Below, piece after piece: positions 33,139 to 40,845 of a stretch of DNA of 64,000 bases (position 1 is the first letter of the stretch; the number at the start of each line of letters is the position of its first letter). A model generated the notes under the pieces. It worked only from the letters and a program-made list of their open reading frames with translations. It searched no databases and was not told the DNA's origin. The stretch lies in assembly GCA_964399985.1 (NCBI GenBank), contig CAYNRY010000001.1, positions 620,001-684,000 on the forward strand, given 5' to 3'. The position numbers were made by a program, and so were the translations under genes. The stretch is from Micavibrio_B sp964399985. Its GTDB lineage: Bacteria > Pseudomonadota > Alphaproteobacteria > Micavibrionales > Micavibrionaceae.

Positions 33139-34362
33139 ATGGAGAATAAATTGTCTGCAGTTCCTAATATCGAATACCCGAACATGAAATTCGAGGTCCT
33201 GAAAAAGGATCCGACATCTGCCGCGCGTCTAGGGCGCTTGACTACACCGCATGGTACGATTGAAACGCCGAATTTTATTTTCGTCGGCACAAAGGCTACG
33301 GTTAAAAGCCTGTCCCCCATGCAGTTGAAAGAGGCAGGCGCGGATATGGTTCTGTCGAATACCTATCACCTGCTGGTCCAGCCAGGGCCTGACCTTGTCC
33401 AAAAAATGGGCGGTCTATCGAAATTTATGGGGTGGAACGGCCCGACTTTGACCGATAGTGGCGGTTACCAGATTTTCTCGCTTGGAACCGGCAGTGGCGG
33501 CAATAGCAGCGGTGGTGAAATCAAAGGACGAAAAGTTTCTAACCAGAACCAGTCCCTTATCAGGATTGATGAAGAGCACGGCGCGATTTTCCGCTCCTAT
33601 CGCGGCGGTGATATATTGAATTTAAACCCTGAAACATCGATGGATATCCAGCGCAAGATTGGGGCTGATTTTGTCGTTCAGATGGATGAATGTACGCCTT
33701 ATCATGCGGAACGCGAATATACCGAAAAATCCATGCAAATGAGCCACCGTTGGGGTGATCGTTCGCTCCGCGCGTTTGAAAAATCTCACGACGGAACGCA
33801 AGGGGTGTATGGCGTGGTGCAGGGCGGAGTTTACCGCGACTTGCGCGAAGAATCAGCTGCCTATGTTTCCAGCCGTCCGTTTTTTGGAACAGCGGTTGGC
33901 GGATGTCTCGGCGGAACCAAGGTTCATTTCTATGAAATCGTTAATTGGCTGGTGGGCAGATTACCAGAAAATCGTCCGGTCCATCTTTTAGGTATCGGCA
34001 AGATCGAAGATATTTTCGAATGTGTTAAAATGGGTATGGATACGTTCGATTGCGTAACACCAACCCGTGAAGCCCGTCATGGACGTGTGTCTATGAAAGG
34101 TCATCCAAAAGGCTTTATTAATATTCTTAATAAACGCTATCGCGACGATGATTCGCCGCTCGATGAAACGGTGGGTCTTCCTTCCTCTGCCTATTTTAGT
34201 AAAGCCTATGTCCATCATTTGATGAAAGCCGAGGAAATGCTGGCCTTTCAGATCATCAGCCAGCATAACGTCGCAACAATTGCTAAGTTAATGCGCGAAA
34301 TCCGGGCGGCGATCAAAACCGATACGCTCGACCAGCTCCGTAAGGAATGGCTTCCAGAATAG
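33139..34362 (+). CDS. tgt: tRNA-guanine transglycosylase without the zinc-binding cysteines
   Basis: 407 residues. It exchanges guanine-34 of GUN-anticodon tRNAs for preQ1. TIM-barrel landmarks are conserved: DSGGYQIFSL with Asp106, VVQGG, and DCVTPTREARHG with the nucleophile Asp near 304. Two things differ. A Gly/Ser-rich insertion (GTGSGGNSSGGEIKG) follows 'FSL', and the C-x-C-x-x-C zinc motif that should follow 'PLDE' is replaced by TVGLPSS (about 341-350), while HHLMKAEE still aligns. The start is uncertain: ATG 33139, TTG 33151 after GGAG, or ATG 33184. Confidence 0.85.
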   Translation: MENKLSAVPNIEYPNMKFEVLKKDPTSAARLGRLTTPHGTIETPNFIFVGTKATVKSLSPMQLKEAGADMVLSNTYHLLVQPGPDLVQKMGGLSKFMGWNGPTLTDSGGYQIFSLGTGSGGNSSGGEIKGRKVSNQNQSLIRIDEEHGAIFRSYRGGDILNLNPETSMDIQRKIGADFVVQMDECTPYHAEREYTEKSMQMSHRWGDRSLRAFEKSHDGTQGVYGVVQGGVYRDLREESAAYVSSRPFFGTAVGGCLGGTKVHFYEIVNWLVGRLPENRPVHLLGIGKIEDIFECVKMGMDTFDCVTPTREARHGRVSMKGHPKGFINILNKRYRDDDSPLDETVGLPSSAYFSKAYVHHLMKAEEMLAFQIISQHNVATIAKLMREIRAAIKTDTLDQLRKEWLPE

Positions 34363-34374
34363 ATAGGGAATCTG

Positions 34375-34380
34375 TATACT
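34375..34380 (+). promoter_or_regulatory. Candidate -10 box with leaderless start
   Basis: TATACT (5 of 6 matches) ends 7 nt before the ATG at 34388. No convincing -35 box is present. It follows the same spacing as the promoter at 5106-5135. Evidence is weak on its own. Confidence 0.25.
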
Positions 34381-34387
34381 TTTGGGC

Positions 34388-35227
34388 ATGACAGAACAAA
34401 ACGCCCAGACGGTCAGCCAGATCACCGAAATTATTGAAGCCTGCCAGCACTGGCATTCCGCGCTTCTCATGCATTTTTTCTATTCGCAAAGTGTGCCGTC
34501 CGGCTTGCCCGATTCCTACGGCGTATGGATAAACCAATCTGGTTCGGAAACGGTTATTCAAAAGGCATTAATCGATGAGATCCGCCGCTCTGCCGACGAT
34601 TTAAATATCTCCCTGAATGCGGCAAAATCTCAAACGCCCCCCGCGCGTGAAGTGTTCGAAAAATTTACGCAGAGCTATGATCGCTTCCTAATGCTTTTAA
34701 ATAAAGCGCAGAATGAATTGGCAATGTCTGGAAGCGGGATGGACGACATTACGGGTTTTAAAATCGGCGCGCTTATGATTCAGGAAGTTAAACGGGAGCT
34801 GGACAGGCGCGGGCGTAACGGAAATCCGTTTTCTATGGCAATGATCCGTTTAGACGGAGAAAATGATTTTGAGACGCGAAATTTTAAACTTCGTGCCATC
34901 TCCACGGCGCTTAGGCAGGGGTTGCGCAGCTTCGATGACGTTTATCGCCTTGAGAATGACGACCTTGTTATCGCGCTTAAACATGCCGATATCAAAGGCG
35001 GTTTTAGATTTATCGAGCGTTTAAAAAGTGAGTTAAAAAATCTGCAGGCCGAATTTACTTTTTCGAGCTGCGTAGCAGAGCCTGATCCGTCTGATGATCT
35101 TCAGCAATTTCTTAAAAACTTGCTGGATGATTTGAATCTTGTTGCGAGCAGCGGAAGCGGGCAGACAATGAAATACGAAGAATTAAGCCCGCTGCAAAGA
35201 TTTGTAACGAATATGAAAGATAAATAG
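34388..35227 (+). CDS. Degenerate GGDEF domain protein
   Basis: 279 residues, cytoplasmic. The C-terminal half (about 115-265) has the GGDEF-domain outline, but the active-site loop reads VYRLENDDLVIAL where RLGGDEFVIL is expected, so diguanylate cyclase activity is unlikely and binding of c-di-GMP or a protein partner is more plausible. The N-terminal half (1-110) has spaced His, Trp and Cys residues (CQHWHSALL, YGVWINQSG) that vaguely recall a zinc-binding sensor domain, but this is uncertain. It starts 26 bp after tgt and is followed 5 bp later by upp. Confidence 0.65.
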   Translation: MTEQNAQTVSQITEIIEACQHWHSALLMHFFYSQSVPSGLPDSYGVWINQSGSETVIQKALIDEIRRSADDLNISLNAAKSQTPPAREVFEKFTQSYDRFLMLLNKAQNELAMSGSGMDDITGFKIGALMIQEVKRELDRRGRNGNPFSMAMIRLDGENDFETRNFKLRAISTALRQGLRSFDDVYRLENDDLVIALKHADIKGGFRFIERLKSELKNLQAEFTFSSCVAEPDPSDDLQQFLKNLLDDLNLVASSGSGQTMKYEELSPLQRFVTNMKDK

Positions 35228-35232
35228 TTGTC

Positions 35233-35883
35233 GTGCTGACAAAAGCGGAATTCCCAAATCTATATATCGTCGATCATCCTGTCATTCAGGATAAGCTAAC
35301 CACGTTGCGTAAGGTGGATACGCCGACCCAACAATTTCGATCTTTGCTGGAAGAAATCTCGCATTTGATGGCGTATCCGGTGACGGAAAGTCTTGGGACG
35401 AAACAAGTCGACATCGAAACGCCTTTGACGAAAGCGTCATTGCCAGTTCTCGATGTCACAGGCATTGTGGTGGTGCCGATTTTACGGGCAGGGCTTGGTA
35501 TGGTGTCCGGCCTGCTCAAAATTTTTCCCGATGCTGCGATAGGCCATATCGGGCTTTACAGAGACCACGATACTCATCAGGCCGTGGAATATGTAGTTCG
35601 TTTGCCGGAGTTTAAAAATCAAACATATTTATTGGTTGATCCTATGCTGGGAACGGGGAATTCATCGGCCTATGCGGCGAGCATATTGATAAAACACGGT
35701 GTTGTTCCCGAAAATATCATTTTCATGTCACTTTTGGCAGCGCCGGAAGGTGTGAAAACCTTTCAGGCAGCACATCCTAATATACGCATCTATACAGCCG
35801 CTCTCGACAGCCATTTGAACGAAAAAGCCTATATCGTGCCGGGTTTGGGCGATGCGGGTGACAGGATGTTCGGAACGGTCTAA
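35233..35883 (+). CDS. upp: Uracil phosphoribosyltransferase
   Basis: 216 residues with GTG start. It converts uracil and PRPP to UMP in pyrimidine salvage. The PRPP-binding loop VDPMLGTGNS (about 137-146) stands for the usual DPMLATGGS. VPILRAGLGM, the uracil-site sequence and the C-terminal GLGDAGDRMFGT are all typical. It belongs to the same unit as the degenerate GGDEF gene. Confidence 0.95.
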   Translation: MLTKAEFPNLYIVDHPVIQDKLTTLRKVDTPTQQFRSLLEEISHLMAYPVTESLGTKQVDIETPLTKASLPVLDVTGIVVVPILRAGLGMVSGLLKIFPDAAIGHIGLYRDHDTHQAVEYVVRLPEFKNQTYLLVDPMLGTGNSSAYAASILIKHGVVPENIIFMSLLAAPEGVKTFQAAHPNIRIYTAALDSHLNEKAYIVPGLGDAGDRMFGTV

Positions 35884-35959
35884 ATTTTCAGCTTTTATTA
35901 AGACTCGTGCTTTAATAGTGCCGATACATAATTTCTGCTACTATTATTGAGTAAAATTC

Positions 35960-37477
35960 ATGATCGATCACAAAGCCCTTTTTGATGCCATGCCTGTTCC
36001 CCGGTTATTGATTAAACCGGAAGGAAAGCATTTTGTCGTCGAAGAAGGAAATCGCCGCGCCTTTGAGTATTTTAACCGCAAGGAAGAGCAGATCGTAGGC
36101 CGTCAGGTATACGATTTCATGGACTCCGAAAACGCACGGCATTTCGAGCAGGCTTTCGAGGTCTGCCTTAAGCAAAAAGTTCCTGTCACGATTCAGGCCT
36201 TACCGAGTTTTCCGGGCGGGCTTCGCGTTTATGGTTTCTGGATCAACCCACTTTTAGATATTACCGGCAATGTCGTTATGCTAGATCTGATGGCGCAGCC
36301 TAATTCTTCCGATGAATCTATCTTAGAGCGAGAGCGCGATGATGCTATTTCGCTTTTAACATCCATTTTTGACGTATCTGAAATCAGCATCATCGTCAGT
36401 GATTATAACCGCCGTGTCGTTCGCATCAATGAAGCCTTCGTGCGGACTTTTGGCTGGTCGCGCGATCAGGTAATCGGCGAGGATTTTATTTTTCTAATTA
36501 CCCCTGACGAACAGGATGTGGCCCGGCAAAATCATGACCGTTATGTGAAGAGTGGATTAAGGTCTTCTGGCGAAATGAAAATGATCCGCCACGATGGATC
36601 GATCGTAAACACGTTATTTACAACGGCAACGCTTGAGTTATCCCAGCGTCGGCGTTTTCAGGTAACGACGATCATGGATATTACACCGCGTAAGCAAATG
36701 GAATTGTCGCTGCGCGTTGCGAAAGAACATGCCGATTCTGCCAATGTGGCGAAATCCGCTTTTCTTGCCAATATGTCCCATGAGCTTCGCACACCTCTCA
36801 ATGCTATTATCGGCTTTTCCGAGATGATGCAAAACGAGGTGTTTGGCGCATTGGGTAATCCTAAATATGTAGAGTATATGGGGGACATCCATACGAGCGC
36901 GCGCCATCTGCTTGAGATTATCAATGAGGTCCTCGATATGTCTAAGATCGAAGCGGGTCGCGTCGATCTGGACGAGCAGCCAGTTGATATGGATGAAGCG
37001 ATTGAATCCGTCATGCGCATGATGGCGTCGCGCGCTTTCAGCGGCGGCGTTTCACTTTATTCAAATGTTGATAAGAATATGCCTCCGCTTCATGCCGACC
37101 CACGGCTGCTGCGCCAAGTGCTGATCAATCTGGTTAGTAACGCCGTTAAATTCTCACGTCGCGGTGGACAAGTCGATATCAATGCAAGCTTGAATAGCGA
37201 TGGGGAGATGACTGTTATCGTTAAGGATAATGGCATTGGCATTCCGCGCAGTAAAATCAAGCGTGCTTTGGAACCGTTTGGTCAGATTTATGATTCGGCT
37301 CATGCCGCCAAGGAAAATCAGGGGACAGGTCTGGGCTTGCCACTTGCCAAAGCCATGGTTGAACTGCATGGTGGTAATTTAAGCCTCGATTCAGATGCGG
37401 GCAAAGGAACGGTAGTTACGTTATCTTTCCCTGCGCGCCGCGTGCTTCACCCGACAATGACAGCTGTAAGTTATTAA
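35960..37477 (+). CDS. PAS-domain sensor histidine kinase, soluble
   Basis: 505 residues with no transmembrane segment. Two PAS domains (about 10-110 and 130-250), then HisKA with the phosphoacceptor His near 274 in NMSHELRTPLNAIIGFSEMM, and an ATPase domain with NLVSNAVKFS, DNGIGIP and GTGLGLPLAKAM. The layout and the long 'NAIIGFSEMM' region resemble DivJ/PleC-like alphaproteobacterial kinases, which signal in cell-cycle control. The signal and cognate regulator are unknown. Confidence 0.9.
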   Translation: MIDHKALFDAMPVPRLLIKPEGKHFVVEEGNRRAFEYFNRKEEQIVGRQVYDFMDSENARHFEQAFEVCLKQKVPVTIQALPSFPGGLRVYGFWINPLLDITGNVVMLDLMAQPNSSDESILERERDDAISLLTSIFDVSEISIIVSDYNRRVVRINEAFVRTFGWSRDQVIGEDFIFLITPDEQDVARQNHDRYVKSGLRSSGEMKMIRHDGSIVNTLFTTATLELSQRRRFQVTTIMDITPRKQMELSLRVAKEHADSANVAKSAFLANMSHELRTPLNAIIGFSEMMQNEVFGALGNPKYVEYMGDIHTSARHLLEIINEVLDMSKIEAGRVDLDEQPVDMDEAIESVMRMMASRAFSGGVSLYSNVDKNMPPLHADPRLLRQVLINLVSNAVKFSRRGGQVDINASLNSDGEMTVIVKDNGIGIPRSKIKRALEPFGQIYDSAHAAKENQGTGLGLPLAKAMVELHGGNLSLDSDAGKGTVVTLSFPARRVLHPTMTAVSY

Positions 37478-37488
37478 TTGCCACTCAA

Positions 37489-37507
37489 GATTTTAATGTC
37501 TAAAATC
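37489..37507. promoter_or_regulatory. Inverted repeat before the Fur-family gene, candidate operator
   Basis: GATTTTA and TAAAATC arms (perfect, 7 bp) flank ATGTC, 22 bp before the ATG of the Fur-like regulator. AT-rich 7-bp arms with a short spacer are consistent with Fur-type operators, suggesting autoregulation. It overlaps the region where the 3' end of the kinase mRNA would lie. Confidence 0.35.
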
Positions 37508-37529
37508 CTGAAACACAGGAGATTTTGAT

Positions 37530-37934
37530 ATGAAACAGCTTATTCAGCGATGCGCAGATTCAGGCCTTAAAATGACAGGGCAGCGGCGCACTATTCTGGA
37601 AGTGTTGGAAGAAGCGCATGACCATCCTTCTGTCGAAATCGTTTTCGAGCGCGCAAAAGCACGCGACTCATCGATTAGCATTGCAACGGTTTATCGTACG
37701 CTCAGTCTTCTTGATGAAATGGACATCGTTATTCGCCATGAGTTTAAAGAGAATTTTTCTCGCTATGATATCAATACCGACCATCATCACCACCTGATCG
37801 ATCTCGACAGCGGCGAAGTTATAGAATTTCAAAATGATGAAATTGAAAAACTAAAAGAAAAAATTGCCAACGAGTTGGGGTTTGAGCTCATCGATCACAG
37901 ACTTGAACTTTACGGCAAGAAACTAAAGAAATAA
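37530..37934 (+). CDS. Fur-family transcriptional regulator
   Basis: 134 residues. Winged-helix DNA-binding domain (about 1-80) with SISIATVYRTLSLLDE, then the dimerisation domain with the His-rich metal site DHHHHLIDLDSGEVIEF. The two Cys of classic Fur next to that site (CLDCG in Escherichia coli) are missing (DLDSG). Alphaproteobacterial Fur, Mur and Irr are all possible; the sequence does not separate them. GGAG precedes the ATG. Two short genes follow without gaps. Confidence 0.88.
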   Translation: MKQLIQRCADSGLKMTGQRRTILEVLEEAHDHPSVEIVFERAKARDSSISIATVYRTLSLLDEMDIVIRHEFKENFSRYDINTDHHHHLIDLDSGEVIEFQNDEIEKLKEKIANELGFELIDHRLELYGKKLKK

Positions 37935-37935
37935 A

Positions 37936-38139
37936 ATGTGCGATACTCTTCCCAAAGATTGCAAATGTCGTGCGGCGGCATTGAGCGCCTATAACGACCT
38001 GCGTGAGAATCATGAAGTGCCGGAAACTTTCGCATTTGAAGCAGCTTGCATTATTTATCAGCATCATCATCCGGAAGAAAATAAACTTGCCGCCCGCATG
38101 AAAGTCGAAGGCTGGATTCATGCAGGGCATTTGCATTAA
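37936..38139 (+). CDS. Small hypothetical protein
   Basis: 67 residues, starting 1 bp after the Fur-like gene and overlapping the next gene by 1 bp (TAATGG). It has three Cys near the N-terminus (MCDTLPKDCKC), IIYQHHHPEEN in the middle and a C-terminal GWIHAGHLH. The His and Cys content could bind a metal, in keeping with its Fur-type neighbour. The gene is conserved in shape with alphaproteobacterial small proteins, but I do not recognise a named family. Confidence 0.65.
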   Translation: MCDTLPKDCKCRAAALSAYNDLRENHEVPETFAFEAACIIYQHHHPEENKLAARMKVEGWIHAGHLH

Positions 38140-39227
38140 TGGATGACAGAACCGCAACCGGCCTATGGATTGAAGCCAAATTACGCCAATTGGACCGCGA
38201 TGCAATATTCTATTACATTATAAACAAGGGGGCCTATTTCTCCGGCACGGTTCTCTTGAAGATCAATAATCTCTCAGGAATTTGCCGTATTTTAATACAG
38301 GAAACTGATGAAAGAGGTGAAAAAAAGTGGATTTCACCTTTGCTTAAATCCGATCTGTCAGAATCAGATGCTGATAGCTATATTCTAAGAACGAAAAATA
38401 GGGATCCGGATATATGGATCATTGAAATTGAGGAGCGCGGTTTAATGAACCCTTTAGATGACCAAAAAAATGATAAAGGATTCACCCTCGTCGAACTTTC
38501 TATTGTCATGATTATCATCGGTCTCTTAATCGGCGGGGTTCTAAAGGGGCAGCAACTGATTGAGAATGCCCGCGCAAAGAAAGTCGTTTCATTTCTGAAA
38601 TCAGTACAAAGCGCGACATATACTTTTCAGGATACATATAAATCGTTACCGGGAGATATTTCATCTGCAACGGTATTAATCCCGGATTGTAATTCCAGCA
38701 CGTTTTGCGAGGACGGAAACGGAAATAATTATATAGCGAGTGATGGTACAGACCAGTATGCCTGGGGCACCCCTATTATCACACGGGCCGAGGCTTCAAG
38801 ATTTGAATCTGTTCAATATTGGAAGCATCTTGCCTTGGCCAATCTGATAGGGGATATTAACGGTCATGCAAACCCCAATGCACCTGCATTTGGAGAAACG
38901 CATCCCGAGTCGCCGTTTGGTTCAGGCGGATTTGAAGTCTATTGGGATGGTTTGACAACTCTGCATCCTACAGGAGTGCATATAGTTCGCCTTTCTGGCA
39001 ATGATTCTTTAACCGGCGGTGACACTCTCAGCAGCATCACGCCTCAGCAGGCGGCAAAAATAGATAAGCTCATGGACGACGGTCAGCCCAATTCCGGCTC
39101 GGTTTTTGCCAATTACGGCCGTGTAACCGATAATTGTAAAATTGGTGGGCCGACATTGTCTGATAATTCAGAATATAATGGCGCTATGACTTCCAATGAA
39201 TGCGTTCTATTTTTCAAAATTTTCTGA
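38139..39227 (+). CDS. DUF1491 domain fused in frame to a type IV prepilin-like protein
   Basis: 362 residues. Residues 1-102 match DUF1491, an alphaproteobacterial domain (WIEAKLRQLDRDA, KGAYFSGTVLLKIN, a Trp-Ile ending). With no stop, the frame runs into a prepilin: KGFTLVELSIVMIIIGLLIGGVLKGQQLIENA-type segment at about 113-140, with Gly at -1 and Glu at +5 of the cleavage site. A long C-terminal domain (about 160-362) with several Cys follows. An internal AGGAG and ATG (38431-38447) would make a normal prepilin of 260 residues with a 12-residue leader. Either a fusion or two overlapping products are possible. Confidence 0.75.
   Translation: MDDRTATGLWIEAKLRQLDRDAIFYYIINKGAYFSGTVLLKINNLSGICRILIQETDERGEKKWISPLLKSDLSESDADSYILRTKNRDPDIWIIEIEERGLMNPLDDQKNDKGFTLVELSIVMIIIGLLIGGVLKGQQLIENARAKKVVSFLKSVQSATYTFQDTYKSLPGDISSATVLIPDCNSSTFCEDGNGNNYIASDGTDQYAWGTPIITRAEASRFESVQYWKHLALANLIGDINGHANPNAPAFGETHPESPFGSGGFEVYWDGLTTLHPTGVHIVRLSGNDSLTGGDTLSSITPQQAAKIDKLMDDGQPNSGSVFANYGRVTDNCKIGGPTLSDNSEYNGAMTSNECVLFFKIF
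38431..38447 (+). promoter_or_regulatory. Internal ribosome binding site and ATG for a separate prepilin
   Basis: AGGAG (38431-38435) lies 9 nt before an in-frame ATG at 38445. Initiation here gives MNPLDDQKNDKG then FTLVEL, a textbook prepilin leader. It suggests that the prepilin can be made alone from the DUF1491 message. Confidence 0.6.
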
Positions 39228-39230
39228 TTG

Positions 39231-39259
39231 TTGCATATATCCGGCCTAATCATTATAGT
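39231..39259 (+). promoter_or_regulatory. Candidate prfC promoter, near-leaderless
   Basis: TTGCAT (39231-39236) and TATAGT (39254-39259) have a 17-bp spacer. The prfC ATG lies 8 nt after the -10 box. The -35 box is weak (3 of 6), and no Shine-Dalgarno sequence is present. Confidence 0.4.
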
Positions 39260-39267
39260 CCGGCGCC

Positions 39268-40845
39268 ATGCAACCAAATAAATCCATTGTCGATCAACGC
39301 CGCACTTTTGCCATTATCGCGCACCCGGATGCTGGTAAAACAACGCTGACCGAAAAGCTTTTGCTGTTCGGCGGCGCGATTGAGCTTGCCGGGGCGGTTA
39401 AAGCCAAGGGAGACCGTCGCCGCGCACGGTCCGACTGGATGAAGGTGGAGCAAGAACGGGGAATTTCCGTCGCTTCTTCCGTCATGACGTTTGATTATCA
39501 GGACATCACCTTCAATCTTCTTGATACGCCAGGGCATGAGGATTTCTCGGAAGATACATATCGGACGCTGACTGCTGTCGATAGTGCTATCATGGTGCTC
39601 GACGTTGCCAAGGGTATTGAAACGCAGACGCTCAAACTCTTTGAAGTTTGCCGTATGCGGAATATCCCGATCATTACCTTCATCAATAAAATGGACCGTG
39701 AAGGCCAAGATCCGTTCAAGCTGATGGACGAGGTCGCCGATAAGCTGCAACTTGAAGTCGTGCCGGCTTCATGGCCAATCGGCATGGGCCGCGATTTTAA
39801 AGGTTGTTACGATTTGATCAACGATCAACTGGTATTATTCGATCGTAGCAAAGGGGCGGCGCTGCTGGAAACATTCACTTGTTCCGGCTTGAACGACCCA
39901 ATGATCGATCAAAAATTACCTGCCGATCTTGCCGAGAAACTGCGCGAAGATGTTGAAATGATCCGCGGCGTGTGTCCACCTTTCGAACGTGAGGCCTATC
40001 TGGCAGGAGATATGACGCCTGTGTTCTTTGGATCCGCCGTTAACAATTTTGGCATAAAAGAGCTTTTAGAAGGGATTGGCCGTTATGCGCCGTCACCGCG
40101 TCCGCAAACAACGGCTCAAAGAACCGTCGATCCGCATGAAAACAAGGTAACGGGGTTCGTCTTTAAAATTCAGGCGAATATGGACCCGAAACACCGCGAC
40201 CGTATCGCTTTTACGCGACTGTGTTCAGGCACGTTCAAACGCGGCATGAAATTAACGCCCGTGCGTACCGACAAAGCGATGGTCATCCATTCGCCGCTTT
40301 TATTCTTTGCGCAAGAACGCGAGATGGCGGAAGAAGCCTATGCAGGTGATATTATCGGCATTCCGAACCACGGGAATTTGCGTATTGGCGATGTGTTAAC
40401 CGAAGGCGAAAAACTGACCTTTACCGGCATTCCGTCTTTTGCGCCGGAATATTTACAGCGTGTGCTGCCCGAAGACCCGATGAAGGCGAAACATCTCGGT
40501 AACGCGCTTCAGCAACTGGCGGAAGAAGGCGTAGCCCGGATTTTCAAACCGCTTTACGAGAACTCATGGATCGTTGGCGTTGTCGGTATGCTACAATTCG
40601 ATGTTCTCGCTGACCGTATTCGGACGGAATATTCGCTGCCTGTCAAATTCGAGCAAACGAGCCTGTATACAGCGCGTTGGGTGCGCTCGAATGACAACGC
40701 CAAGATGAAGGCGTTTCTGGATTCAAATCGTGGTGCGATTGCCGAAGACCACGACGGCGACCCTGTCTTTATGGCGCGTAATGCGTGGCATTTGAACGAT
40801 ACGCAGGATAAAAATCCGGATATTAAATTCGAGAAGACGAAGTAA
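39268..40845 (+). CDS. prfC: Peptide chain release factor 3
   Basis: GTPase of 525 residues that recycles RF1 and RF2 from the ribosome after peptide release. G1 AHPDAGKT at 18-25, DTPGHEDFSEDTYR (G3, about 88-100), and FINKMDREG (G4) are clear. RF3-specific features include ARSDWMKVEQERGISV and the KPLYENSWIVGVVG C-terminal domain. Convergent with the next gene, with adjacent stop codons and no gap. Confidence 0.97.
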   Translation: MQPNKSIVDQRRTFAIIAHPDAGKTTLTEKLLLFGGAIELAGAVKAKGDRRRARSDWMKVEQERGISVASSVMTFDYQDITFNLLDTPGHEDFSEDTYRTLTAVDSAIMVLDVAKGIETQTLKLFEVCRMRNIPIITFINKMDREGQDPFKLMDEVADKLQLEVVPASWPIGMGRDFKGCYDLINDQLVLFDRSKGAALLETFTCSGLNDPMIDQKLPADLAEKLREDVEMIRGVCPPFEREAYLAGDMTPVFFGSAVNNFGIKELLEGIGRYAPSPRPQTTAQRTVDPHENKVTGFVFKIQANMDPKHRDRIAFTRLCSGTFKRGMKLTPVRTDKAMVIHSPLLFFAQEREMAEEAYAGDIIGIPNHGNLRIGDVLTEGEKLTFTGIPSFAPEYLQRVLPEDPMKAKHLGNALQQLAEEGVARIFKPLYENSWIVGVVGMLQFDVLADRIRTEYSLPVKFEQTSLYTARWVRSNDNAKMKAFLDSNRGAIAEDHDGDPVFMARNAWHLNDTQDKNPDIKFEKTK

